This document shows positions 1 through 8,438 of a stretch of 32,350 bases of DNA, piece after piece. Position numbers and translations under genes: made by a program. The notes under the pieces are model-generated. The model saw only the letters and a program-made list of their open reading frames with translations, had not been told where the DNA came from and searched no databases. Positions within the stretch are counted from its first letter, which is position 1. Each line of letters opens with the position of its first letter. The stretch spans positions 1 to 32,350 of the forward strand of contig JAGRNJ010000020.1 of the NCBI GenBank assembly GCA_020440825.1. The letters are read 5' to 3'. This DNA comes from Leptospiraceae bacterium (GTDB lineage: Bacteria; Spirochaetota; Leptospiria; Turneriellales; Turneriellaceae).

Positions 1-332
1 CATCAGCACGTGTGAACTTCAAAACCTTCAAGGCCAAATGGTCGACCCGAAATCCGAAGGTCGTGAAACGTTGGGAAAACAATCTGCCCCATTTGTTGAC
101 TTTCTACAAGTTTGACCCTGGATTGAGGCGTTATATTTATACTACTAATGTTCTGGAGCGACTGAATAAAGAAATTAAGAGACGAGTGAAAGTGATCGAA
201 TCATTCAGCACAGAGCATAGTCTTGAGAAAATGCTTTACCTAATTTTACTGGAAGAAAATGAAAAAGTAAAGAAAAGAAGAATGCCAAATCTACATCTTC
301 AGGAGGGCAGACACACTTGACCGGACACTACC
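1..332 (+). mobile_element. Right end of an IS256 (Mutator)-family insertion sequence
   Basis: The stretch carries the 3' part of a Mutator-type transposase and ends in a sequence that reads, on the minus strand, GGTAGTGTCCGGTCAAG, which looks like a terminal inverted repeat. The transposase stop codon (318-320) lies inside this presumed terminal repeat, a compact arrangement. The outer boundary at about 332 is inferred from the shape of the end, because the left end lies outside the window. The element has landed in the 3' end of the minus-strand gene at 291-995. Confidence 0.7.
3..320 (+). CDS. IS256/Mutator-family transposase, C-terminal part (5' end outside window)
   Basis: This is the last ~105 residues of a transposase that mobilises the insertion sequence by a DDE reaction. 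The reading frame is open to the window edge, so the real start lies upstream and the GTG at 12 is not a start. The family is recognised by the stretch around residues 45-65 of the visible part: a Thr-Thr-Asn-(V)-L-E-R-L-N-K-E-I-K-R-R pattern, the conserved 'TTN.(I/L)E..(N)..(I)KRR' block that follows the third acidic residue in Mutator transposases. A charged tail (E-E-N-E-K-V-K-K-R-R) follows. The catalytic residues are not visible, so I cannot say whether the copy is intact. Confidence 0.85.
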   Translation, partial: SARVNFKTFKAKWSTRNPKVVKRWENNLPHLLTFYKFDPGLRRYIYTTNVLERLNKEIKRRVKVIESFSTEHSLEKMLYLILLEENEKVKKRRMPNLHLQEGRHT

Positions 333-995
333 ACTATGCTCTACTTCAAGGTAGAAATCATATTCTTGATAATGAATTTCTTGTTTATCGAATGCATTTT
401 TGAGAGACTCTGGCTGCCAAAGGAAAATCAAGGGCTGATACTGAAATTCTGGATCATGTGAAGAGTAGACTGCATACATGATTTTGATACTTTTTGAATT
501 TGTTTGAATAGTGAAATGATTTTCAGCAGGAAAAGATAACAGATTTTTTGATGAGTGCAGATCGCTCTTAAAATTAATTTCTATCGAAGGGTAATACACA
601 TCAGAATTTTGCCAATCTAAATAAAATTCATTAAAAATGGCTATTCGTTGCTGCTCAGTAGAAACGGGAATATTCATAAAGGCGAAAGGGGTTTTATTGT
701 ACGAGCTTTTTTCACTCGTAAAAAAATCTTGCTCAAGCTTCATGACAGGTTCAACCTTAGAATCAACGATCGTTTTGATCCTTTGATTTATACTCGCTGC
801 CAAATTTTTGAAAGTTTCATTTTCGCTGCGTGAATATATTTCAATATCATCATCATGCCAGCGTAGATAGAAAGATCTTTTGAGCAGAGGTGTGCTGTCA
901 TGAAGCCAATTTGATCCCTTAATATTTTTTTGAGTGGATTTCAATAAGTATTTTGGGAAGACATCGGGTTTGTTGCCAGCATCATCTTTTGACAT
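291..995 (-). pseudogene. Unknown protein whose 3' end is replaced by an insertion sequence
   Basis: The ATG at 995 opens a 234-codon frame on the minus strand, 35 bp downstream of rmuC and probably in the same transcript. I recognise no family. The protein is polar, has no signal peptide or membrane helix, and contains many aromatic residues (Tyr and Trp) and short beta-like stretches. The frame runs into the end of the insertion sequence: from about nucleotide 332 onward the codons are insertion-sequence DNA, so the last ~14 residues (S-G-S-V-R-S-S-V-S-A-L-L-K-M) are foreign and the original C-terminus is lost. Function of the truncated product is unknown; it may still fold if only a short tail was removed. 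Confidence 0.6.
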
Positions 996-1030
996 AGCAG
1001 AAATATTGTGAACTATTGAATATTATTTAA

Positions 1031-2209
1031 CTAACTTTCATCTTCCTGTTCAGAGGTTAGCTCAAGAAGAGCTTTTGTTGTTTTAGAACCCAGCTCTTTC
1101 AATTTATTCGCCTGGCTTAATATATTGCCATTGCCTTCTACCAAACGTTTTTTAGCCGTTGAAAAAGATTTTTTAGCTCTGTCAATATTTGTCCCCACTT
1201 CTTCAAGACTTTCAACGTAGAGACTTATTTTATCAAATAACTTGCCTCCGGCTTCTGCAATCTGTAATGCATTCTTATTCTGATTCTCTTGTTGCCAGAT
1301 TGTCTGCACTAATCTTAAAGTTGCCAGTAACGTACTTGGGGTAATAATCACCACATTTTGCTTGAATGCCTCTTCGTAAAGTGAAGGCCGCTCATTTACC
1401 GCCTCAATAAATGCCTGCTCAATAGGAACAAACATAAAAACCAGATCAAAACAGTTCAATTCAGGAATTTGAGTGTAATCTTTTTTGGCTAGATCATCGA
1501 CATGCTTTCTCATTGAGTCTACATGAGCCTTTCGATTCAACTTGCGCTCTGCCTCATCGTCCGTTGAAAAAATTAAATCATAAGCAACCAGCGATACCTT
1601 AGAGTCTACTATCAAATGCCGGTTTTCTGGCAATAGAAGTATAACGTCCGGGCGGATGGCCATTCCCTTCGAGTTCTGAAATTGCTTTTGGGTGAGATAA
1701 TGCTCACCCTTAGTGAGGCCAGAAGTTTCTAATAATCTCTCTAAGATCATCTCTCCCCAGTCGCCTCTTGTTTTAGCTTCGCCTTTTAGGGCATTTGTCA
1801 ATCGAGCGGCTTCGTCACCAATTTGTTTATTAAGATCAGTTAAATGTTTAATTTGCTCTTTTAAGCTGGTAGAATCTTTAGTTTGGTTTTGCATATTCTG
1901 TTCAAGCCGATTCTGGAATTCACCTAACTTTGTTTGCAACGGGGACAAAAGATTTTTTAAGTTATCCTGTGACTCAGATTGAACTTTCTTATTGCTATCG
2001 ACTAAGATAGAATTCGCAATATTTTTGAATTCTAATTCAATCTTAGAATTTAGAGCGGCATATTCTTTTTCTTTTTTCTCGATATCTTTTTTCAAAAAGT
2101 CAAGTTCAGCATATACACCGGCAGATTTTGTTTTTGAAAAGAGTATCCCGATAAATATCCCTATCGATAAACCTAAGATTGTGAAGATCAGATAAAATAT
2201 AATTTGCAT
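1031..2209 (-). CDS. rmuC: DNA recombination protein RmuC
   Basis: RmuC-family protein of 392 residues, close to the usual length. In E. coli rmuC limits inversion at short inverted repeats; the core is predicted to have a PD-(D/E)XK nuclease fold. Residues 2-23 form one membrane helix, residues ~30-140 are a long coiled coil, and the RmuC core follows. Visible signatures are G-D-W-G-E-M-I-L-E-R-L-L (149-160), R-P-D-V-I-L-L-L-P (186-194) and V-D-S-K-V-S-L (201-207); the acidic and lysine residues in these fit the nuclease site. The start at 2209 is preceded by a GGGGA ribosome site. A weak promoter-like pair (TTGACA at 2264-2259, TATTGC at 2242-2237, minus strand) lies upstream. Confidence 0.93.
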   Translation of the reverse strand: MQIIFYLIFTILGLSIGIFIGILFSKTKSAGVYAELDFLKKDIEKKEKEYAALNSKIELEFKNIANSILVDSNKKVQSESQDNLKNLLSPLQTKLGEFQNRLEQNMQNQTKDSTSLKEQIKHLTDLNKQIGDEAARLTNALKGEAKTRGDWGEMILERLLETSGLTKGEHYLTQKQFQNSKGMAIRPDVILLLPENRHLIVDSKVSLVAYDLIFSTDDEAERKLNRKAHVDSMRKHVDDLAKKDYTQIPELNCFDLVFMFVPIEQAFIEAVNERPSLYEEAFKQNVVIITPSTLLATLRLVQTIWQQENQNKNALQIAEAGGKLFDKISLYVESLEEVGTNIDRAKKSFSTAKKRLVEGNGNILSQANKLKELGSKTTKALLELTSEQEDES

Positions 2210-2423
2210 TTTTTCCCCGTTTAGAACTGATTAGAAGCAATAGAATACTGAATCATCATGTCAAATATTCTAAAAAATTAATGAATGTTATAATCTTCAA
2301 GAATGTGCGACAAAATACGACTTAAACACTATTGAGCAGAAGATTCTTTGGGCTATAGTTGCAATTTTGAAACTCTAGAAGTACAAGATTTATTTATTCA
2401 AATGATACTATTTATTATTAAGA

Positions 2424-3107
2424 TTAGCTTTCAATATTTTCGGTGAACCAGGGAAACTTCAACGGCAAGGTCTTGACGAACACCCATGGCCAGGCCGCAG
2501 ATAGGGCAATAACCTGCAATTCAATCGCAGGCCTCAGGTACAGGCCAATGAGTGCAGCCCCGAAAGCTCCTGCAAATATAATTCCTATTTTTCGTTTTCC
2601 GTAGCGTACCAAACCGCCTGAAATGATACCCGCCGCCAGGCCAAGCGTGCTCCATTTGAAATAAGTTGATCGACCCAGCCAAAAGAGTTGATCTGCAATA
2701 TTTTCACCTTCAGTTCTCCCTAACAAATCAAATAAGAAAATATTTTCAATAATATCACCAGCTGCTGCCAAAAGCATGATTGCAAACAATACATAGAAAT
2801 GCGTACGCTGCAGATATTTTCTTTTTTTCATAACATAACCCAAAGAAATGAAAGCCAGCACATAAGATAGAATATACAGAAAATCAACATAGGTACCGTA
2901 TACATGCCTGTTCCGACAATCTGATTTTTGATCACCTATAACATTGTATAGTTCAGCAGGGGTCTCTGCGAGCTCTAAGGCAATGATTGGCATATTTAAA
3001 TCGGGCGGTAATCGATGTGCAGGTTTTGCAGGTATCAAGAACATCAATAAAACACTTAGCACAATAAAGGAACCTGAAGTAAGGTTTACCAGTTTTCTGT
3101 CGTTCAT
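2424..3107 (-). CDS. Hypothetical multi-pass inner-membrane protein
   Basis: The protein has about 227 residues and several hydrophobic segments: one N-terminal helix (about residues 8-26), then three to five helices in the second half, including a G-D-I-I-E-N-I motif in a membrane segment. A loop between the first and second helices contains Cys-Arg-Asn-Arg-His and is probably periplasmic. I do not recognise the family. The start is taken as the ATG at 3107 because it overlaps the stop of the upstream gene by one base (TAATG), the signature of translational coupling; a longer frame to 3143 would overlap that gene needlessly. The coupling suggests co-expression with the barrel protein upstream. 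Confidence 0.7.
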   Translation of the reverse strand: MNDRKLVNLTSGSFIVLSVLLMFLIPAKPAHRLPPDLNMPIIALELAETPAELYNVIGDQKSDCRNRHVYGTYVDFLYILSYVLAFISLGYVMKKRKYLQRTHFYVLFAIMLLAAAGDIIENIFLFDLLGRTEGENIADQLFWLGRSTYFKWSTLGLAAGIISGGLVRYGKRKIGIIFAGAFGAALIGLYLRPAIELQVIALSAAWPWVFVKTLPLKFPWFTENIES

Positions 3108-3643
3108 TAGAAGTACACCGAGACTGCAGGAAAATAAGACCATTCAGAGTAGTTGATACCAGGCCATTGATAGGTAAAATAACCGGCTGTTACTCCGAAG
3201 AACAGTTTCTTGCCACCGGGCAACAAGATACTGGCGGATGGCCCACTTACGGAACCATTTGCCTGCACCCCACCTCGCACCCATAAAAAACTATAACCAT
3301 AACCGGCCTGAAAAATAAAATTGTAGATGTTCCCAAGATGAACCCGTAAATCTGGTCCCAGAGAGTAAGTTGTATATCTTTTTGAGAATGTTACACCCGC
3401 GCCAGCGGTAAGTGTTACTCTCGGGAGAATGAAATAGCCAAAGGAACCCCCTAACCCGCCTTGTATATTCCCGTCAACATCACTTCCCAAAACGGGACCA
3501 AAACCACCAACCCTGCAACCAACTGCAAAAGGGTTTTCATCACAAGGATCTGCCTCTTCGGGAAATGCCTGGGCAGATACCGGCGTTTGCCAGATTGTCA
3601 GGATCAGCAAGAATAAAAAACAAAGAATACTGCGAATCATCAC
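3107..3643 (-). CDS. Small outer-membrane beta-barrel protein
   Basis: This 178-residue protein has a clear signal peptide (M-M-I-R start, hydrophobic core, cleavage after ...P-V-S-A). The mature part is made of alternating strands rich in Gly and aromatic residues (for example F-G-Y-F-I-L-P-R-V-T-L-T-A-G-A-G-V) and ends in Phe (V-S-V-Y-F), as expected for a substrate of the outer-membrane barrel assembly machine. Two cysteines near the mature N-terminus (in D-P-C-D and V-G-C-R) could form a disulfide. About eight strands fit the length. The specific function is unknown. The stop overlaps the start of the next gene by one base. Confidence 0.75.
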   Translation of the reverse strand: MMIRSILCFLFLLILTIWQTPVSAQAFPEEADPCDENPFAVGCRVGGFGPVLGSDVDGNIQGGLGGSFGYFILPRVTLTAGAGVTFSKRYTTYSLGPDLRVHLGNIYNFIFQAGYGYSFLWVRGGVQANGSVSGPSASILLPGGKKLFFGVTAGYFTYQWPGINYSEWSYFPAVSVYF

Positions 3644-3732
3644 CTATGGTTATTTCTTGAAGTTCTCTGTCAATTTTTATATTCAAAATTCTTAACTGGA
3701 ATTTTTGTTCGGTCGGCATAAATTCTTATATA

Positions 3733-4299
3733 TCAATACTCCCAGCGGGAAGGAAATATATCAATTCTGTGAATTAAATTTTCCTTGAAGTGAAATCGAA
3801 TACCTCTGCTGTATACATCCAACAGGCCCGGTATATTTATGAAGGTTTCAGGATTTTTATACAGATTCAAGATGTACTTCTTTTGCTCTTCTTCTGGCTT
3901 CCCGAAAAGATCATCTTGGTAGATACCAAGAGCGGTAAACCAGCGCACAGATTCAGTAGAGTCAGAAGACGGAAAATATTGTATTTCTGCAACTCTTCCA
4001 TTGTAGAGGATGTAATTCCCCTTAAAAGTCGAAGCATTAAACTTTAAAGTTTCAGGAGATGCAAAATCTCTAAAGTCTGGTGCTCCCCAGATTTGCCTGA
4101 TCTTAACTTCATCTTCACCCAGTAAAATTGACAACGCCCCTTTCCCTTCTATTAGATACGGAGCAAAACTTCTGAATCTGCGTTCATCCCATTGGGAAGG
4201 CAGTATCTGCCAGGGTCGAAAGGCCAATAATGGCAAACAAATTATATGGATAAAAATTATAATTTTTCCGATACTATGAACTGTGAAACAACGAATCAT
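3733..4299 (-). CDS. Hypothetical exported protein
   Basis: The frame codes for about 188 residues with an N-terminal hydrophobic segment (I-I-I-F-I-H-I-I-C-L-P-L-L-A) that could be a signal peptide or anchor, followed by a soluble domain. Two similar blocks are visible: I-W-G-A-P-D-F followed by an I-L-Y-N-G-R-V-A-E-I-Q-Y-F hairpin, and later a G-I-R-F-H-F-K-E-N-L-I-H-R-I-D-I-F-P hairpin. This alternation resembles small alpha/beta BamE/SmpA-like folds, but that is only a shape argument. I chose the ATG at 4299; an upstream start at 4323 would overlap the divergent gene more. Function unknown. Confidence 0.6.
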   Translation of the reverse strand: MIRCFTVHSIGKIIIFIHIICLPLLAFRPWQILPSQWDERRFRSFAPYLIEGKGALSILLGEDEVKIRQIWGAPDFRDFASPETLKFNASTFKGNYILYNGRVAEIQYFPSSDSTESVRWFTALGIYQDDLFGKPEEEQKKYILNLYKNPETFINIPGLLDVYSRGIRFHFKENLIHRIDIFPSRWEY

Positions 4300-5107
4300 A
4301 ACAAAACTACCGATCGACGACAAAGAATTTATGACCTCAAAAGAGGCCCGCCCTCTAAGAATATTATCGGAATATTTACAGCCTGCAACAGAGTTTAGAA
4401 ACTATGAAGTTAAAAATACAATCGTTTTTTTCGGCTCTGCAAGAATTCGATCTCCCGCTGAAACAAAAAGAATTTTGCGTGAAGCGAAAAACAAGCCGCT
4501 CACAAGACTTGAAAAAAAACAGCATGAAAATCTGAAGAAAACCGCCCGCTATTACCGCGAATGCAAACAGCTCGCTTTTCGAATGACCCGATGGTCTAAA
4601 AGCCTGCCAAAAGGGTACGCTAAATTTCTGGTCACAACCGGGGGCGGCCCGGGCATAATGGAGGCCGCCAATCGAGGGGCATCTCTCGCGAAAGGTCTGT
4701 CAATTGGGCTAAATATAAAACTGCCTCATGAACAGCAACCGAACCAATGGATCACTCCGCACTTGTCGCTTGATTTTAATTATTTTTTCATGAGAAAGTA
4801 CTGGCTCATGCACCCCGCCAGAGCTCTGGTAATTTTTCCCGGTGGTTTCGGAACAATGGATGAACTCTTTGAGTTGTTCACCTTGAGGCAAACGGGAAAA
4901 ATGGACAAGCCAGTACCCATAGTTATTTATGGAACCCAATACTGGAAAGAACTGCTCAGATTCGAAGTTTTCACAGAATGGGGAATGATCAATGAAGAAG
5001 ATCTCGATATGATGCACTTCTCAGATGATGTTGAAGACGCTTATCAATTTCTGACCGAGTCTCTCTCAAAATTGCACTCATTACCAGTTGTTGAAGAAAA
5101 TAAATAA
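4283..5107 (+). CDS. LOG-family protein (nucleotide 5'-monophosphate phosphoribohydrolase-like)
   Basis: This is a Lonely Guy/TIGR00730-type protein of the longer class (up to 274 residues). The family hydrolyses the N-glycosidic bond of nucleoside 5'-monophosphates, in some members cytokinin precursors, releasing base and ribose 5-phosphate. The two signature loops are present: G-G-G-P-G-I-M-E-A-A-N-R-G-A (120-133) and P-G-G-F-G-T-M-D-E (186-194), the latter carrying the catalytic Glu, with F-M-R-K-Y-W-L-M (169-176) between them. The GTG at 4283 is used because the N-terminal D-D-K-E-F-M-T-S-K-E-A-R-P-L-R-I-L resembles the family; an ATG at 4331 is the alternative. The true substrate cannot be read from the sequence. 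Confidence 0.85.
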   Translation: MKQRIITKLPIDDKEFMTSKEARPLRILSEYLQPATEFRNYEVKNTIVFFGSARIRSPAETKRILREAKNKPLTRLEKKQHENLKKTARYYRECKQLAFRMTRWSKSLPKGYAKFLVTTGGGPGIMEAANRGASLAKGLSIGLNIKLPHEQQPNQWITPHLSLDFNYFFMRKYWLMHPARALVIFPGGFGTMDELFELFTLRQTGKMDKPVPIVIYGTQYWKELLRFEVFTEWGMINEEDLDMMHFSDDVEDAYQFLTESLSKLHSLPVVEENK

Positions 5108-5131
5108 AAGCACTTTCCCTGCAAATACTCT

Positions 5132-5252
5132 AAGGAATCTCTGAAAAACTGAAAGTTTTGAAGATATTCCTGAAAACATGGATGTTTTCCCGCGCGTTCA
5201 GCGCGGAATTACCTCTGAAAAAGTGCACGGAGGGACTTTTTCAGAGGTTCCC
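5132..5252. repeat. MITE-like element: terminal inverted repeats around a row of hairpins
   Basis: The outer 19-bp arms (5132-5150 and 5234-5252, reverse complement) match at about 16 of 19 positions around the core CTCTGAAAAA. Inside lie further hairpins: AAAACT/AGTTTT (5145-5159), GAAAACAT/ATGTTTTC (5172-5189), CCGCGC/GCGCGG (5190-5206), and a perfect 13-bp stem CCTCTGAAAAAGT/ACTTTTTCAGAGG (5212-5224 and 5235-5247). The element fills the gap between two convergent genes and could also end transcription in both directions. There is no coding capacity. Confidence 0.6.
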
Positions 5253-5266
5253 TAAAGAGTTTTTGA

Positions 5267-7342
5267 CTATGGTTGATTTTTTTGCATTTTTTGCAATAAA
5301 TCTTTTAGAGAGATCGGCCTGCCCAAATGATAGCCTTGCAGAAAATCATAGCCCATGGAAGAAAGTACGCGAACTGAATTTTCAGTTTCTACACCTTCGG
5401 CAATAACCTTTAAATGAAGGGCATTTGCCATTTGAATTACCGAGCCAGCAATAGCTTCAAGTTTTTTATCTACATCAAGGTCCATAACAAAGCTGCGATC
5501 GAGTTTCAAGTGATCAGCAGGCAGGGTTCGTAAATAGCTTAATGAAGAATATCCCGTGCCAAAATCATCGATTGCAATTCTAACGCCTGCCCCTCTCAAG
5601 CGAGTGAGCGCATTTAATGTTACAGCAGGATCTTTTAATATTTCTGTTTCTGTTATCTCAAGAACAAGATTCAACGAGGGAATATCTCGTTCTCTTAGAA
5701 CCTCAAGAATGTTCTCTGCATAATCGGGGATAGAAAGTTCCTGGGCAGAGATATTCACACTGATTGTGAAATCATGATACTTCTGCAATCCTGAGTTCTT
5801 GATTTCTTTGAAATCTGTCAGGGCCTTGCGCAGAACCCAGTTTCCCACTTCTCTAATGAGACCCGCTTCTACCAGTACTGGAACAAATTCGTCAGGTGAT
5901 ATATTTGGAAAATCGGGATGTACCCATCGCAATAAGGCCTCCACACCTGAAATTTCTTTAGTTTTTGCGTCATGAATTGTCTGGTAGGCTATACCAAAGC
6001 CCTCAGTAGAAATTGAATTTTTTAGTTCAGTTAGAAGATGTTTTAAACGCTGTTTTCCTGCAAGTAACTCAAGTGTACAAAACTGGTATTGGTTTTTGCC
6101 TGAGTATTTTGCGTGCTGCAAGGCTGTATCAGCTTTGCGCAATAGTTCATTGATATCCTGTCCGTCATCAGGTAAAAGTGCTATACCGAGACTAAGGGTG
6201 ACTTTATAGAAACCTCCGCCGATCGTGTATGGTCGGGATCCTTCTTGTATCAAATCAAAAGCCAGTTTTTCAATCTCTGAGCGGCTGCCCGAATAAGGCA
6301 CAAAAAGAAGAAATTCATCACCCCCGATTCGACCAATAATAGAATCTGCGGTCAAGTTGAGGGGTAGACGCGCGCTGAACTCTTTTAATAAAATATCACC
6401 TGCAGAATGACCTAAAGAGTCATTGATTTCTTTAAAGCCATCAAGATCTGCATACAAAATTGCCGCTTTGACTTTTTTTTCTGCATTGAGAATTTTTTCA
6501 ATCGCTGAAGAGACTTCTATCTCAAAAGAACGTCGATTCAAAATGCCAGTAAGATGATCTGTCATGGCTAAAGACCGTATTCTTTCTGCCATTCGATTGA
6601 AAGCTCTACCTAATGTTGTTATTTCATCTCGTCCTGATAATAATACCCGGGCATTCAGGTCTCCGTCACCGAATTTTTCAGTAACTGAGATGATGCTCAT
6701 TAATCTACTTGAGAGAGATTTTGAAAACAGCGCTGTTACAAGAACTGAGAAAAGAATTAAAAGCAATGTCGAGATTACAATCAGCATCAGTATGTATTTG
6801 TACTCTTTGTCTTTCATGAGAGACAAATCATATTCCATGAATATCAAAGACGGATTTTCAGGAGCTGGTGTTAATAATGGAAATGCTGCAAAAATCGCCG
6901 ATTTATCTTCCGATAGAACAATCTGTCCATTCAAAAGCTTTTCGGATTGAATTGCAGTTAATTGTTTTTTGAGACTACTTCTTTGATTTTCCAGGAAAAA
7001 ATCTACTGATCGGCCGGTAAACCTGCTGTCCATTGCCGCTAGAATTTGATTCTTTGAATCAATTATCAACAGAGTTTCAATATGATTTTCTGGTAAAAGC
7101 GACGAAATAAGGCTCTGAAAGATAATTGATCGATCTTGGCTGTAGTTTTGCTCACCAATAGATTGCAGAAGATGCATGATTTTTCTGACATATAATAAAC
7201 TATCGTTTTCAATTTCTGTTTCAATATGCCGGGGAACAAAAAAAGCATTCACAGAGCTCAAAATAATTGACGCCGATAAAAAAACCGCCGGAAAGAATAT
7301 TCTTAGAGGCAATGACGAAATAGAAAACCTTAGTTTCGACAT
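5267..7342 (-). CDS. Membrane GGDEF-EAL protein (cyclic di-GMP synthesis and/or breakdown)
   Basis: The 691-residue protein has a membrane helix at ~13-35, a periplasmic sensor region (~36-180), a second helix (~183-206), a HAMP linker (~207-258), a GGDEF domain (~260-425) and an EAL domain (~435-685). The GGDEF motif is intact (340-344, in G-R-I-G-G-D-E-F). The EAL domain keeps E-A-L (468-470), E-I-T-E (562-565), I-D-D-F-G-T-G-Y-S-S (591-600), the Lys in H-L-K-L-D (613) and A-E-G-V-E-T-E (648-654). Both activities therefore look possible. The RxxD inhibitory site before GGDEF is missing (T-A-D-S instead). It lies 19 bp downstream of a periplasmic binding-protein gene, which probably supplies its signal. 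Confidence 0.93.
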   Translation of the reverse strand: MSKLRFSISSLPLRIFFPAVFLSASIILSSVNAFFVPRHIETEIENDSLLYVRKIMHLLQSIGEQNYSQDRSIIFQSLISSLLPENHIETLLIIDSKNQILAAMDSRFTGRSVDFFLENQRSSLKKQLTAIQSEKLLNGQIVLSEDKSAIFAAFPLLTPAPENPSLIFMEYDLSLMKDKEYKYILMLIVISTLLLILFSVLVTALFSKSLSSRLMSIISVTEKFGDGDLNARVLLSGRDEITTLGRAFNRMAERIRSLAMTDHLTGILNRRSFEIEVSSAIEKILNAEKKVKAAILYADLDGFKEINDSLGHSAGDILLKEFSARLPLNLTADSIIGRIGGDEFLLFVPYSGSRSEIEKLAFDLIQEGSRPYTIGGGFYKVTLSLGIALLPDDGQDINELLRKADTALQHAKYSGKNQYQFCTLELLAGKQRLKHLLTELKNSISTEGFGIAYQTIHDAKTKEISGVEALLRWVHPDFPNISPDEFVPVLVEAGLIREVGNWVLRKALTDFKEIKNSGLQKYHDFTISVNISAQELSIPDYAENILEVLRERDIPSLNLVLEITETEILKDPAVTLNALTRLRGAGVRIAIDDFGTGYSSLSYLRTLPADHLKLDRSFVMDLDVDKKLEAIAGSVIQMANALHLKVIAEGVETENSVRVLSSMGYDFLQGYHLGRPISLKDLLQKMQKNQP

Positions 7343-7361
7343 AACTGAAATTCCTTAGACC

Positions 7362-8312
7362 TCACCATAGACCCTGTTCTAAATTTATTAAATTAAGATC
7401 ATTGTCCAATAAGCCAGCATAGATCATATTTTGCGCTTTCTGTTTAACAGAAACTTTGAATTGTAACGATCTTAACAATTCATCTGATTCTTCAGTATTC
7501 AAAATCTGTACCGACGAGAGCATATTCTGGGCTTCTTCATCGGAAACTGAAAAATATTTTTGAATTTGTTGAATGGATACTTTATCTTTCTTACGCATCT
7601 CCTGAATGCCCTTGTTCCAGGTAGATAAGAATTCTTCGACCGATTCTTTTTTTGCTTCGTATGAACTTCTATGAACAACAATGACACGCATAATTTCGCC
7701 TGGCAGTGAACGGCTGTCAATCAACAGGTGACCTCCCAGTTTAAGTAGACGGGTCTTATAAGGTTCTCGGGTCAATACTGCATCTATCGTGCCCGATAAG
7801 AATTCTTGTTCATGATATGCCACCTCGATACCATGAAGTCGAACATCATCAAGGTCGAGATTTACATTTTTCAATGCTCTCGATAAAAAATAAGAAGTGA
7901 GCCCAGATTTTTCAAAACCAACTGCTCGACTTTTTAATTGAGAGACGTTTGTCAGACCTGGTCTGCCAATCAAGGCTATTCCGCCATTTGAGATATTGAC
8001 TACCGCCAAAACTCGTAAATCAATACCCTCTGATTTTAGCTGCATTGCATCTTCCAAAGATATAAAACTGGCATCTATTACCTCATTTCTGAATGCTCTC
8101 AGAGAGTGCCTGGGTGAAGGAAATTCAATGATTTTCAATGCCCGATTGTCAAAAAGTTCATAGTTACGAACATGTAGTAAAGGCAGGTAACCAATGAACG
8201 GATTTGCCGAGATGCTTAAACGAGATTTGGGAAATTCGAAGTTGAAATAAAATAAACCGGCAGGAACTAGAATGCTAACAATAATGAAGGTTATTCGAAG
8301 ATAGAATGACAC
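7362..8312 (-). CDS. Periplasmic NMT1/SsuA-like substrate-binding protein
   Basis: The 316-residue protein has an N-terminal hydrophobic segment (residues ~5-24) without a lipobox Cys, so it is exported or membrane-tethered. The body follows the NMT1/THI5-like binding-protein plan: N-P-F-I-G-Y-L-P-L at the first strand, an A-F-R-N-E-V-I-D-A-S-F-I-S-L-E-D-A block, then L-K-S-R-A-V-G-F-E-K-S-G-L-T-S-Y-F-L. Relatives capture nitrate, sulfonates, taurine or pyrimidine precursors for ABC uptake. No permease or ATPase gene accompanies it; the next gene in the transcript encodes a GGDEF-EAL receptor, so a sensory role is more likely than transport. The ligand is unknown. Confidence 0.82.
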   Translation of the reverse strand: MSFYLRITFIIVSILVPAGLFYFNFEFPKSRLSISANPFIGYLPLLHVRNYELFDNRALKIIEFPSPRHSLRAFRNEVIDASFISLEDAMQLKSEGIDLRVLAVVNISNGGIALIGRPGLTNVSQLKSRAVGFEKSGLTSYFLSRALKNVNLDLDDVRLHGIEVAYHEQEFLSGTIDAVLTREPYKTRLLKLGGHLLIDSRSLPGEIMRVIVVHRSSYEAKKESVEEFLSTWNKGIQEMRKKDKVSIQQIQKYFSVSDEEAQNMLSSVQILNTEESDELLRSLQFKVSVKQKAQNMIYAGLLDNDLNLINLEQGLW

Positions 8313-8438
8313 GGTTCAAACTGCAATTTACCTTAGCTGCGTCAATCAAAGCTGAGTTTTGCGGTAAAGGTAGTGCAGAACAGTAAATTTGTTGCTAATC
8401 TATCTCTTTTCCCGTCGAATCTATTAAAGAGCAGTGAA

